A DNA stretch of 64,000 bases, taken from NCBI RefSeq assembly GCF_022539315.1, contig NC_066314.1:62853543-62917542 (forward strand), given 5' to 3'. The DNA is from Serinus canaria (lineage: Eukaryota > Chordata > Aves > Passeriformes > Fringillidae). Both the position numbers and the translations under genes were made by a program. A model generated the notes under the pieces. That model saw nothing but the letters and a program-made list of their open reading frames with translations. It was not told the origin of the DNA and did no database searches. Positions 49,394 through 60,877 of the stretch are shown here, piece by piece. The first letter of the stretch is position 1; the number at the start of each line of letters is the position of its first letter.

Positions 49394-52300
49394 CATCTAC
49401 ACATTCTAGTTAACCAAATTAAGTGCTGATGCATCTTCCCAACTTATAAACAATTCCCTGTTTCAGACACTGATCACCTCCCGTCACCACCTGAAAATCA
49501 TCTCAACACCTTCTGTCACCAGGCAGATTCTGTGGCCACCAGACAGGACAATCTCATGTGACTGCACAAAAAGACTCCTGCTTTAGTGGGCTTCATCCCA
49601 ACGTTTGGATTTACCAGACTGCTGGCAGCTGTCCACAACACTTTAGATTTGTTGGGGTTTTTCTGTGATTATTCACAGGATGAATCATACAGATCTGTTT
49701 CTCTGGGATCCCAATATCTGTTTCTCATCTGAGCTGAAATGTTACCCTGCTGACTGGATTCAGGAGAAATGAAACAGTTCCATAAAACACAGCTTTCTTC
49801 ACAGGTTATATCTTAAAAAACAGGCCCTGCAATGCTCCTGAAGTGGCTGATGTGGTTTGCACTGTCCCATACCTGCAGTTCAGAATGGGCAAACATAGAG
49901 TCCTGGCAAACAATGGCACTCTTTTGAGACTATCAAAGACAGCTTTGCTGTGGTATCAATAAATGGAAAGAAAACTCTTTTAGCCCTTTCACTCAGTTCA
50001 GAAGGCTTCAAAGAGCAAACACTGCACAATAGTTCCCTAGTCAACTCAGTCATGTCCTTTTGATCTTAATCATTGATATTAGTTTTTCCTTCTATGACAA
50101 GAGTCCTCACTTCTTTTATACAACCTTCCAATAAGAGCTCTCCTCTAGGTACTCAGTCACTGTCTTTGCTCTATTTCTGTCATTAAATTATCAACTAATA
50201 TAAAGGTATTTAAATTCAGATATTACCTATTACTGTTGAACAAAGCCTTAGCTGCAGGTACATTCTCTCAGCATGTGTCTACTTTTCCTTCATCTCTTTG
50301 CTCTTTCCTCTAATGCTGTATCTACCTTTAGATTCTATCTTGACTGAGATTTTGGTAGCAAAGGTAGAAATTGTCCCTTATTTTATCTTTAACTAGAAAG
50401 GGTGGAGCGTTATTTGAGCCTCTTAGTGCTATTTTTATAGACTCAAGAAAATGGAAAAACCAGTTTCCTGTAAGAAGGCAAGGAAGAACACTCCACAAAA
50501 TGGCACTTGAGGTGCAATTCTTCTCTCTCCTCCCTTTATTTTTGTTTAAATATTTGATCAGTGACTGGAGTACTAAATTATAGTCACAAAGTTGGCTTCA
50601 TTACATGACTCTCTATACATGTGCTTGACATGACACCAGTCAGAAGATGAAGAATACCTAATCAAAAATAAAATACAGATATTCAAATATTCAATTGACA
50701 AATCACAGTCAACCATGTATTAGAAACGACAACCACACAATCACAACATATAAATCTGCATGAAGACAGAAAGAAAAAGCAGTGTACTTGATACACCAGA
50801 GAACTCCAGACAGTATTTAAAAAATAAAGCAAGCCATATGTTGCTTTGCAATTTTATAGGAAAATTCTTTTGTTTCCACACAAGGATCAGGTGGCAGCAC
50901 TAAACTTTATCTAGGAAATGCAACCACAGACTGCAATGTTAGTGGTTTTCAGAAAATAGTAACCCTCAAATTATAATGTCTGTGGTTACAAACGACTACA
51001 ATCTACTTCTGAACTCAGACATGGTTAAGGTCTGCAAGCTGTGAACTATTCCTTTTCCAGACTTTGCAAGCATATTAAAAATAAACTCATCTAAAGGCAG
51101 TGATCTCCTTCCACTGAGCCCTACTGAGTTGTGTCCTTCCTCACACACTCAAGATTACACAGAATTTTCTTCTAATGTGTCTCTACAAACACTGGCCACA
51201 CTAATGCTTCTGCAAGATGGTGGAAAAACAAGAAGAAAGTAAAACTGAAAATAATGGTTTGCTACCTTCTTGAGAGAAATGTAAGCACACACTCTCACTG
51301 GAAGCTGGGCAATGAAGGCAAGAGGAAGAGGAAAAGAGTTCCTTTGAAGAGCAAGTTCTTCTCCAGCACATTGTGTGATTCCATGTTATCATAGACTATT
51401 TAGTCAGGAATTGGGAAATAGAGGGGAAAAACCCTAAAAACTTCATGTATGAGTCCACAAAATACTGAACATAAAGTTCAGTATTGACCCACCCAATCAA
51501 AATCCTGTGGGGTCATAAAAAGTTATTTCTGAAATTACATTAAAAATATGCCACTTTGCTAAGTACTTCAGAAACAGAATAGAGGGAATATTTCCAATTC
51601 TGACTCTTCCACAGGACTCTGCAACTTTTGTAAAGGATGAAAAAAATAACAAGTGGACAAAAAGAGATTGATAAACATTATAGCTTGTATTCCCTTAACT
51701 GGCAATGCCCTCAAAGCTCTGTATATCATAAACACAAAGATCTTTGAGGATAAAGAAATTAAATTTCAAGGAAGTTAAATTATTATTGCATCGTGTTAAA
51801 ATCTTCCCTAGTAAAAAAAAATCATTGAAGAAGGGCAAGCAATGCCAATATAGGCAAAAGTTGATCTTCTAGTAACAAATACTATAAACAGAGTGATTAA
51901 TGAGGAAAAAGAGACAACAGCAAACCCTGAAACAGAGACAAAAAGCAGTTTATAGCCTATTCAACAGAGAAAGTGTGATGGAGTAAAGGGCTGGAAAGTT
52001 GCAACAGTAATTATAGCAGTATTTACAAAGGAGAGAAAAACATGCATTAATAAAAATAAGGGAAAAGTGGGAGCTTTGAAGATTGCACCTTGCCTCAAGA
52101 TTGTACCTTTCCTTTTCGATATGATATTTTATCTCTTACAGATAAGATGCCAAATGCATGCTGTAAACAAAAAATTATATTTACAATTAGATGTGAAACA
52201 AAACCATGCTTCAGTTCAGAGCAACAAGCAACAGGGTTGGTCTTGAGGGTGCAAAAAGTATTTGGGAAGTGGGAAAGGGAAAAAGAAACCTTTGAGTGAC

Positions 52301-52994
52301 AGTGGTGCATTTCTAAAGAGACATCACAGAGATTTATCAGGGTTTTCATTGTATACAGAAATAGCTCACAAAGGGGCCATGGAGGAAAAAGTGAGTTAGG
52401 CTTCCAAATTTGATATGAACCAAGAGGCAATCTTGCACGGAGCAAATTTATTGGACAATGAAAAGACAAGACAGATGTATAATCCCCATATATTTCCTCT
52501 TTTCCCCTTATAATGTCCACCAAAAAATTCCTTCAATACCTACTCATTTGATGCATGAGAAAAACTGCATTGGTTTTTTACATATTACAGGGCTAAGAAA
52601 AGGCCATTTAATAGCTAATAAATCTGACTGAAACCTAGAGTGGGAAATAACTTTTTAGAAAACCTTTTTTCTTTCTTAGCCCTCACAACACTCTCAAATG
52701 CAGGGCAGTGGGGAAAAATATTTAAACTAACAGAAATTTTCAACAAGAATTTAAGGGCTAGCTTCAGCATTTGTAGAAAAGAAATAAAAGCCAGATCCTT
52801 AGGAACAAAGGCAACAGCTCCACGTTTTTATTTACATATCTTTTATTCCCTTACACATCACTAGGTATGGAAATCCTTGGGAATTTCAGTACCTAATTCC
52901 TTCAGGCTTGCCAAACGACCAGCAAAAGCCCTGCCTCAAGTAGATGAGAACCAAAAAAGTTTTGATAATGTAGCAGGTAAGGAGCCACTCATTC

Positions 52995-53056
52995 TTTAGG
53001 ATTTAGGTGATCTATACATTTTTATTTTAGGATTTAGCTGTTCTACACATTTTTAT
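52995..53056. repeat. 31-bp tandem duplication, 2 copies
   Basis: Copies at 52995-53025 and 53026-53056 abut exactly and differ at 3 of 31 positions. Both begin TTTAGGATTTAG and end ACATTTTTAT. In a CCDC91 intron. Confidence 0.9.
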
Positions 53057-56000
53057 TATACCTTCTAAGCAATGGCATATGCTATATTTATAAATCCACG
53101 GAAATTCATTAATCACCATTTAAATAATAAAATCTTTTTCAACTATCCAGATGTTTGCCAGTAAAATTCTATTAAGGCTTTCTAAGACCATAGATTACAA
53201 ATTTATTGCTCTGCAAAGAACACCACAACATGAACCTTCAGAAATGTGAACATACTCAATCGTCTTCAATTCTTAAAGACTTACTCAGCAAAGACCACTG
53301 AAAAGTTCCTTTTTTTCTTTTTCATAAGTGTTTCAGTTAGCTTCTCTTGCAAAAATATTTTTCCTTTGTATATCTCAGTATATCTCAGTTGTGGCTTGGC
53401 TGACTGAGACACCACAGCCTCAGTTTTCCTGAAATACTTTCCCATTGGTGAGATAATTTTGCCTTACTGCTTTTCCTCATGTCCAAGAGGAAGCAGAGTT
53501 TATGTTAGCTCTTTTAATAAATTAAAGGGTTTTTTTTTTTTCTTTTCTTTCCTAAATATTTTCAGCTTTCAGAACACTTGAGCACTTGAGTCTCCAAAGG
53601 ATCTGCTGTGTGGATTATGGCAGAGATGAACTCAGGCTCTTTTTCCCTGGAGAATTAGGGTAAACTACACTAGAATATATACAGTATTTTAAATTTAAGC
53701 CTTCAGGAAATGACAAAGGTGATTCTTTGCTTCAAATGCCTTAGCAGAAATATTTATTTCAAGCTATGAGAAGGACTTAAATTTCCAGGGCTCACCCTGC
53801 AGCTGCTGCCTTTTCTTTTACTTTTAATGAGTTTATTTTAAAACAAAAATAGTGGTGCATAAATTATCTTCAGTTTTTTTTTGCTAATTCTCTTCCACAC
53901 CACCATGGATTTCACCTCCTTTGTGTAGCTGAGTATTTGGCTCTGTAAAATGACAACAACTGCCATGCAGAGAGCTCTGTGCATTATAGCTGTGGGAGCT
54001 ACTCTTCATTCCCTACTAATCATTAATTTAATACAGCAGCCTATATTCAGAGTTGGATGGATATCATCATCCTATAACCCCAAAGAATTGGTGGACTTCA
54101 GTTTTTTCAATGAGTAAAAATAAATGTAAAGAAGGATAGAGAGAATTTCCATTTTTTTTTTCAGTTTAGAGTTATACCCCAGGAGCTTCAGTGCAGATTT
54201 GGATTCTGGGATAAAAAGCTTCTGCCTCAGCCAAACTACCTCCTATACTTTCTCTTTATCTAGAGGATACCAACTTTTTATTTAAATAAGTGTTCTAGAA
54301 ATAAAAAAATTCTAGTGGAGGAATTTCACCACTCTCAACACTGACAACTACCAGACATTAAACTCTCTTTGCAGGGAAGATTCCACTGTAAATACACCAG
54401 AAAAAATAGAAAATACTGGAGACATGCCAAGCTACATCTAGTCTGTTAAATAGATGAGTTCCTAATCTATGATGACTTTTCAATGTGTTGAAAGAGGATC
54501 ACCAGGTTCCTGTGCAAATGAATATTATCTTTAATCAAAAGACTACTAGTTCTTTTCAAGGAGAGCTTGTTCTTCCTGATTTAAAATGCAAGCCTGCTCT
54601 TCCCCCCAACTGAGAATGCTCTTCTAAAGTAAAAAAAAAGAACAAATAACCAAAAAACCCACAAAAAATTCTTATAAAAGCATGAAGCACCTGAAAACCA
54701 CAATTATAAAACCTGAAGATGCTGCCAGTCTCAACCAAAACGGAAGTCATCTGGACTTTTACTACTTCACAACCTCAAGAGCATGCTCTAAAAAACATTT
54801 TTCCATTTCCCTGGTGATGTAAAATATCTCATTTGTCCCTTTAGAGTTATAAGGCTTCAAAAAATAATACCTTTATTTTAAGTACAAATACCATGTCTCT
54901 AAGTAAAGACCCCAAGTCACTGGAACAGTCAAAGCTTTCATGAAAAACTTTTATTTAAAAAAACCCAAAACAATATTCATGTTACTGTAATCCTTTCATT
55001 ACTTAAAGAAAAAGCAAAAGGGTTGTATGTCAAGGTTGCTCCACCAAGTTGAAATATTAACTCAGTATGTTTTAGTTCCTACTTTCACTGTAAGTTTATC
55101 TTTACTTGGCTGTTTCATACTTGGTAACCAAATATTTGATTTTAAACATGATTCATTTATTAAACTGTCTCTAAGTCTCCCAGTTTTTCTCTGGCAATAT
55201 TAAATTAGTATAATAAATTTTAAATGGAAGTAGCATTTCCTTATCTGCAGACTTGACAACAATTTGACTGAGGACAAACATTTATTTTTAGGACAAAGTT
55301 TTGTCAAGCATGGATTTCTCACAAGTAGAAGACATCTACATAAACCTTCCAGATTTGGATCCCCTCTGGGTCTCCTTTGGCCACTTTGAAACAACAGCAC
55401 CAAAATTGTCTAAAACAACTAAAATGATACCTGTATCATCCCTGCATTTTTTCTTCTTTTAAATAAATTATTTAGGTGATGAAGGAAAATTTCACCACCT
55501 AATTCAGAACAAGTGTGATCCTCAAACCTTTATTGTTCTTCTGCTAAAACTGTCTAACCAATGTAGTGCAAACAACTTTAATGTTTCTTTTCCATTTGCT
55601 TTCTCATATACAGTCATATAACTTCCAGTGCATGTGTTTAAAAGTGGTGGAAAAAACAAACATATTTTATTTTAATAAAGAAAATTAATGGATGGCAAAT
55701 TACTCTTTTAAACCAAAGAATCAAAACTCCTAATCATGTTTCTCTGGTCTAGAGGGTAAAGGAGAAGCCAACAAATTCATTCCACATTTACACAGAAATT
55801 TATTTTCCCTCACTTTCATAACCTGAATGTTTTACAGATAGACAGTGGTGCTACAGTTTTTAAATTCATCTTTTATAAACTCTTGCACCATGCAGATGAA
55901 AATGCCTTTTCCTCTATGGGTTTGCATCTCTAAGAAAATAATAAAATTTTCAATGTTTTTGAATTTTTCCATTAATTGTTCCTGAGTTGTTTGTGGGCAC

Positions 56001-58694
56001 TTTGACTGTAAGCCATTCTGCCTCACCTCTTTGCAGAAGACCAGACTGACCCTTTGTGATCTTCCAATTTCACAGATTTACTGCATCAGTGAAGGAAAAC
56101 CCCTTCCCTTTAATACTATGCTGAATTTCTTTTTTAGTTCAAATCAATAGAGCAAATCTCTTTAAAATAATTTACAGCAAAATAAAATTTTAATTCTAGG
56201 ATTTTTTTATATTTCATTGTCTAAAATGTAAGACTCTGTATTTCCATTTTGGCCTTGACAGAGCTGACTTAATATATTGCCTAAACAATGACTACAAGAG
56301 AGTCAAGACTGCAGTTATGGCTTTTGTAAGACAAATCTTACAGAAAATAAAACATAAATAAAAAACATCTCTGTGTGGAAGCCTCTACACAGAAAAAATT
56401 ACTGCCCACACACTAAGTGCCTTGTAGGGCCAAGTGTTTTTCATTGTTAAACCAAAGCTGTATCTGACACCACACAGAAGTTATCATTTGGCACATCAGC
56501 TCTGCAGGACTTCTTTTGTTGACAGAAAATTTTTATACTTTGTGTATGTTTATAATTGCAACGGCCTAAAGGAGATATGCAAGTTCTTGGCATAGGAAGA
56601 AGAGAAAATTTCTCCAAGAAACCAATTTCTCCATGGAAGTCCATCCTCCCCAGGGAATTTGTACTCATTAATTAGAGAATAAAGAGTGTAACTTCATATA
56701 CACCACAGATATATGTGATAGAATTTTGGAAATCTCAAGAAAAATCTGCATTTTTCCTTAATTAAAAATAGATCAGGTGTTTGAAAAATGAACCAGACAT
56801 GAAGGGGAAATAATCATGTTACAACCAAATAAGAGAAATTATTCCTGTTACAATAAAAGTTGTCAGAGCTGTTTGGTATTAAAATAAATGGAATTAAGCA
56901 ATGACACTACTAAGGGATATTTACAACAGAATTAATCTCAAGAGCCTCCAACACCTCAGTGCTGCTCACCATCCCAACAAGTGCATCACTAGGTACTTCC
57001 ACACTAGGAACTACTTGATCTAAAAGAAGTTTGAGTAGAAAAACCTGTCCCTTGGAGAGGCCTGAATTGCTTCCTTAGGGAAATGCACACATGGCAGCAG
57101 ATTTAGGATTTATCAGAGAATAAATCCATCCATATTAAACTACTTCTAATGACATCCTGTCTTGTGACAACTTCAAAGGCAACATCCACCACGAGAGAGT
57201 CTGCAGCACCCTGCAGAGTGAAGGCAAACCTGCCTCAAGTCACTGGCCCAGCTCAGCCCACATCTCTCCCACACCCAGGACACCCAGTGCCCCCAAATCC
57301 ATGAACACAGAACCCTGGCTGAACTCCAGCACCCAGCCACAGGAATCTTCCACCCAAAATGTTCAGCATCCATCAAAACCCTTCCCAGACTTCATTACCA
57401 TAGTCCTCCTCCTCCCAATCTTTTCATGGTCCACAAGCTACCATTAATTCCATTTCTTTTAATACCAAGAATTGCTGTCTTTACTCCAGTAAATGAACAC
57501 TTAACCACTCTCCCTTCCAGGAACAGATTCTCTACAGCACTGGCACCAGTTCTCCTTCTGGACAGTCTGAATTATTTGTATCTAATTAAAGCCCAAGCAA
57601 TTGTTCTCAGCTTGAATTCAGCTTTGAACTCAGCTGTTAATCCTTCTGTTCTGAAGAAGAGTTGGACTGCCTGAAGGCTCACTGAAAGTCTTGAAAAGTG
57701 ACATTTCATCATTTGATACTTTACATTTGAAAGAAGTAAAGAAGACATAAAAAATAAAATCATTCTATTTACATTAAGAATTTAGGCAATACAAAGTATG
57801 ATAATGGCATAGCATCAAAACTTTTTTTTTGCAGCTGTTAAGGTATATAAGGTTATTAATTTTGTTTAACACTGGAAAGGGAAATGGTGTCTGTTTCCAA
57901 AGAGTACTTTTATTTTACTTCAAATTCTTACATTTTGGCTTTTTTTTTCTTATGTAGCACATAAAAAATACAGCAATATCAAATTACAACACAGCAATGA
58001 AATATATACTCCTTAAATTTCTGAGGACTATAACATTCAAATATGCCACCAAGAAATCAGTGAATTCACAGGCTGCCCCTCCAAATATTTCCAGCATCAC
58101 AGACCACAAAATGCAACTTTTGGAAGAATAATTGACTTGCAATTTTAACATATTTAATTTGCAATTTGTAGAAATGCTAAAAGCACTATTGGGAATGCCC
58201 CTCTCAATTTGTGTTAAGTGACACAGATTCATTGTTACAGAAGCACTTCTCCAGTGATTAGAAACATTTCTGGTTCATTACTGGTTTAGGTTTCCAGTTT
58301 TTATAACTCTCTCTCTATTTTGTACCTGCTCTGTAAGGAACAAATGTAACATCTTCAGTCTCCCATAGGTATGGAAGTCATCTGAACTGTTTACAGCATA
58401 AATGCCCCTCCCTGGGCTGCTCATCCTGGGCTCCTTTTGAAGTCAGAGGACAAAACCAGGCATGACTTACTTACATCATTTCAATATTTGTACCTTTAAA
58501 GGTCACAGGAATTTTGTTCTGTATGTGCCAGCCTCTCTCCATACACACAGGGTAGGTGAACATAAACTGCTTGCTGTGCATTGCAAATATCAACTAAGTG
58601 ACAGATGTCACAGGAAAATTACATCAACAGAAGACATACAAAGTAAAACCAAAGCCACACAGAGCAGGTGAATGGAAGAGTAAAACATACTAAC

Positions 58695-58871
58695 CTGATT
58701 CTGCTTTCTTTGCTCTTGCATGGCTTCTGAAACAGCCTGGGCAATCTTCTCTCTGTGACTATCACGTTCTGCTTCCCACAGTTTTCTTTCTTCTGCATGA
58801 ATCTTCTCCATATTTCTCCTCTCCTCCTCTACTGCTTTCAGAACAGCTTCCTGCATTACTTCTTTTTCAGC
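58695..58871 (-). CDS. CCDC91: CCDC91 internal coding exon (third, largest)
   Basis: This 177-bp, phase 0-0 exon encodes 59 residues, from AEKEVMQEAVLKAVEEERR to EAMQEQRKQNQ. The donor is GTTAGT. The acceptor is TTTCAAAG, with a purine-interrupted pyrimidine tract and a CTCTAAT branch-like site about 30 nt upstream. The segment is highly charged coiled coil containing the KIHAEERKLWE stretch, with the family's single tryptophan; this is the segment that made the gene recognisable as CCDC91. The acceptor choice is set by continuity with the upstream exon (ending AAAAK) and by the family pattern. The frame stays open upstream through intron sequence to 58943, so the exact 5' edge rests on the AG and the homology, not on a stop codon. 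Confidence 0.92.
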
Positions 58872-60539
58872 CTTTGAAACAGACCAGGCACCATTAGAGG
58901 AACAACACACCCAACCTGAATGACTCAGATCTATCATCTTCACAGGATATGGGATGTGAATATTTTCACTTCTGAGCTGTGAGTTCAGTTTATCTTACAG
59001 AGCTACCAAGCAGGCATTACCTCTGGGCAATGACTTGTGTCATTAGAGAAAGCAAAAGGAAGTTACAGGAAGGCTCTTAAATTCCACCTACTGAAAACAC
59101 AGGCAGTCATAACTAGTTTGTTTACTTAAAAAAAAAAAAAAAAAGGAACAAAATCCATGCAGGAGTAGGCACATCATGGGCTTCCCTTGATATTCCCATG
59201 TAAGAGATATTCCTGCTCTTATCTGCAAATATCTGAAGTGCAAAAACTGTCCGAGTCTTTTCTGTAGAAAATCAGCCAAAATGCATTTGTTAAAACAAAT
59301 GTATCTGCCCTCCCAAAACTCTTTAACCATACTACAAGAAATACTCTTTTATTCTTATTATTATTTATAAGTTATTATTAGTTATTTTGTTATTTATTGT
59401 TTTATACTATTTTCTTCCCAATCATTATATTCAACCATTACCTGAAATCACTGAGAATTTGAAGCCAACAGCTCTACACATGAGTAGCCACACTAATATA
59501 TTTATCAGCAAGACAACCACTGCATATCTACCAATAAAAAATGGCAAACTGAAGTTCAAAATAAGCACACATGGGCTAATAAAACTTAATCACAAATCCC
59601 TCAGCTTAAAAACACTGTATTCATCAGACACCTACACTTCCAACTAAAGCTGGTTCTTTCAATTCACTGGGACTTCATTTTCTACTTAGATATTAAAAAT
59701 ACAATAATTAATTTGGATGTTTTATTATACACACATTTTCCTGTAGACATCAAGCACATAAGAAATGTTTGTGGTACTACTGAATGGTATTCAGTGAGGT
59801 GCTCAGCCAGTGTTCATATACCACACAAGAAAGACATACAGAAAATTATAATATAGCCAGATGAACTGTTCCAGGTAATACACAGCACCAGCTTCCCCAG
59901 ATCATTACACGAAAGTGAACTTTTGTACTGGATTCTACACCAGTATTAGAAATGAATTCCAGATTAAAATTTACAAAATTGTTCTAACACCAATGGCCTT
60001 AATAATGAAATAGACAGGAGAAATAATGTTTAAAAACTGAACAGTCACCTTCAGGTAAACATCAGCTTATATAAAATAATTCAAAACCTGTTAAACTGTC
60101 CCTGTTTCGATATGATTTTAATATTAGCTATCTCCTCACTGAAGATGACCATATTCAATGAAAGTTAAACAGGACATGATTGTTTTATTAAGATAATCAG
60201 TTGACCCTGAGGCCTAGCTCTTCAAATCAAGATGCACTGATGTCAAAGTACCACAAAAAAATATATTTAGGTAACAGCAACAACTGAAGTGCAATTTTGT
60301 GACTTCTCGTTTTAAACAATTCAGAGGCTATTGTCCAAGAGAAGGCAGATACATCCCTGCATCAAGGCATGGAATGTAGTAGATATGTTCATCTTCAGTA
60401 GAACCAGCTTCTTCTAAGCACAGATGAGAACACAGAACTTGATAAATGTAGTTATGGAAAAAAGGGAGTGTCTGAGCTTGGCATTTCTAATGACACACAT
60501 GAAATCCACGTGGCATGTCCACTAATTGACAAGAGATAC
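58872..60539 (-). other. CCDC91: CCDC91 intron (1.67 kb, phase 0)
   Basis: The intron has donor GTATCTCTT at 60539 and acceptor TTTCAAAG ending at 58872. An A17 tract lies at 59128-59144 and an AT-rich TTATTA-type stretch at about 59340-59400. I see no other features. Confidence 0.85.
59128..59144 (+). repeat. Homopolymer A17
   Basis: Uninterrupted A-run in the 1.67-kb CCDC91 intron; no retroposon recognised beside it. Confidence 0.9.
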
Positions 60540-60608
60540 CTTTGCAGCAGCTGCCAGAGCCTCCTTGCTTCTCTGTCTTTCTTCATCCAAACACTTGTCC
60601 AGCACTTC
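60540..60608 (-). CDS. CCDC91: CCDC91 internal coding exon (second)
   Basis: This 69-bp, phase 0-0 exon encodes 23 residues: EVLDKCLDEERQRSKEALA followed by AAAK. The acceptor is a good one (T-rich stretch, then ATTTGCAG) and the donor is GTATCTCTT. The run of charged residues with Leu and Ala at helical spacing continues the CCDC91 coiled coil directly from the previous exon, and the joined reading frame has no stop. It is too short to stand out as an open reading frame by itself; it was found by reading the intron flanks. Skipping it would keep the frame. Little else could explain this block, because its neighbours on both sides are clear CCDC91 exons in the same phase and order. Confidence 0.9.
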
Positions 60609-60784
60609 CTGCAAATGTCATGAAAAATTAAACTGCAATAGACAGTAAAGGAGTGGCTAAAAATAATTTCAAACAGTCAAAGTGCTTAAGAAAGCTTCCT
60701 TTTCCTGTCAGAAACTGTGACAAGACCATTCCCAATAAGCTCCATGATGCTGGTCTCTTATTTTTTGGTAAACAAAAGCAGTAC
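60609..60784 (-). other. CCDC91: CCDC91 short intron (176 bp, phase 0)
   Basis: This short intron has donor GTAC and an acceptor with a T-rich tract ending ATTTGCAG. A TTTAAT branch-like sequence sits about 20-25 nt before the AG. It is much shorter than the neighbouring introns. Confidence 0.85.
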
Positions 60785-60877
60785 CTTGTGCTTCTGTGAC
60801 TGTTGCATCATAGCTTCTTCTATCTTTTCTGATAACACTTCCTTTTCTGCTTCCAAAATGTCAAGAAGTCGTTGATG
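60785..60877 (-). CDS. CCDC91: CCDC91 internal coding exon (first of five in window)
   Basis: This 93-bp exon encodes 31 residues, beginning HQRLLDILEAEKE and ending QQSQKHK. On the minus strand it is preceded by an acceptor ending CCCAATAG and followed by donor GTAC, so it is phase 0 at both ends. The glutamate- and lysine-rich helical sequence with regularly spaced Leu and Ile is coiled coil and matches the central-to-C-terminal part of CCDC91 (p56) as I remember the family. CCDC91 is a trans-Golgi accessory protein that binds the ear domains of GGA1-3 through an N-terminal acidic-phenylalanine motif and dimerises through its coiled coil. That motif is encoded outside this window. A 176-bp intron separates this exon from the next. 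No upstream exon is visible between 60878 and 64000. Exon boundaries are read from the sequence; gene identity rests on family resemblance across all five exons. Confidence 0.9.

Larger units (their letters stand above)
46875..58694 (-). other. CCDC91: CCDC91 intron (11.8 kb, phase 0)
   Basis: This intron lies between the third and penultimate exons visible here, with donor GTTAGT at 58694 and acceptor ending GGAAAG at 46875. It contains two CR1 fragments (47130-47420 and 49197-49393), a 12-bp-arm palindrome at 49040 and a 31-bp tandem duplication at 52995. Otherwise it is AT-rich sequence in which I recognise nothing. Confidence 0.85.
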
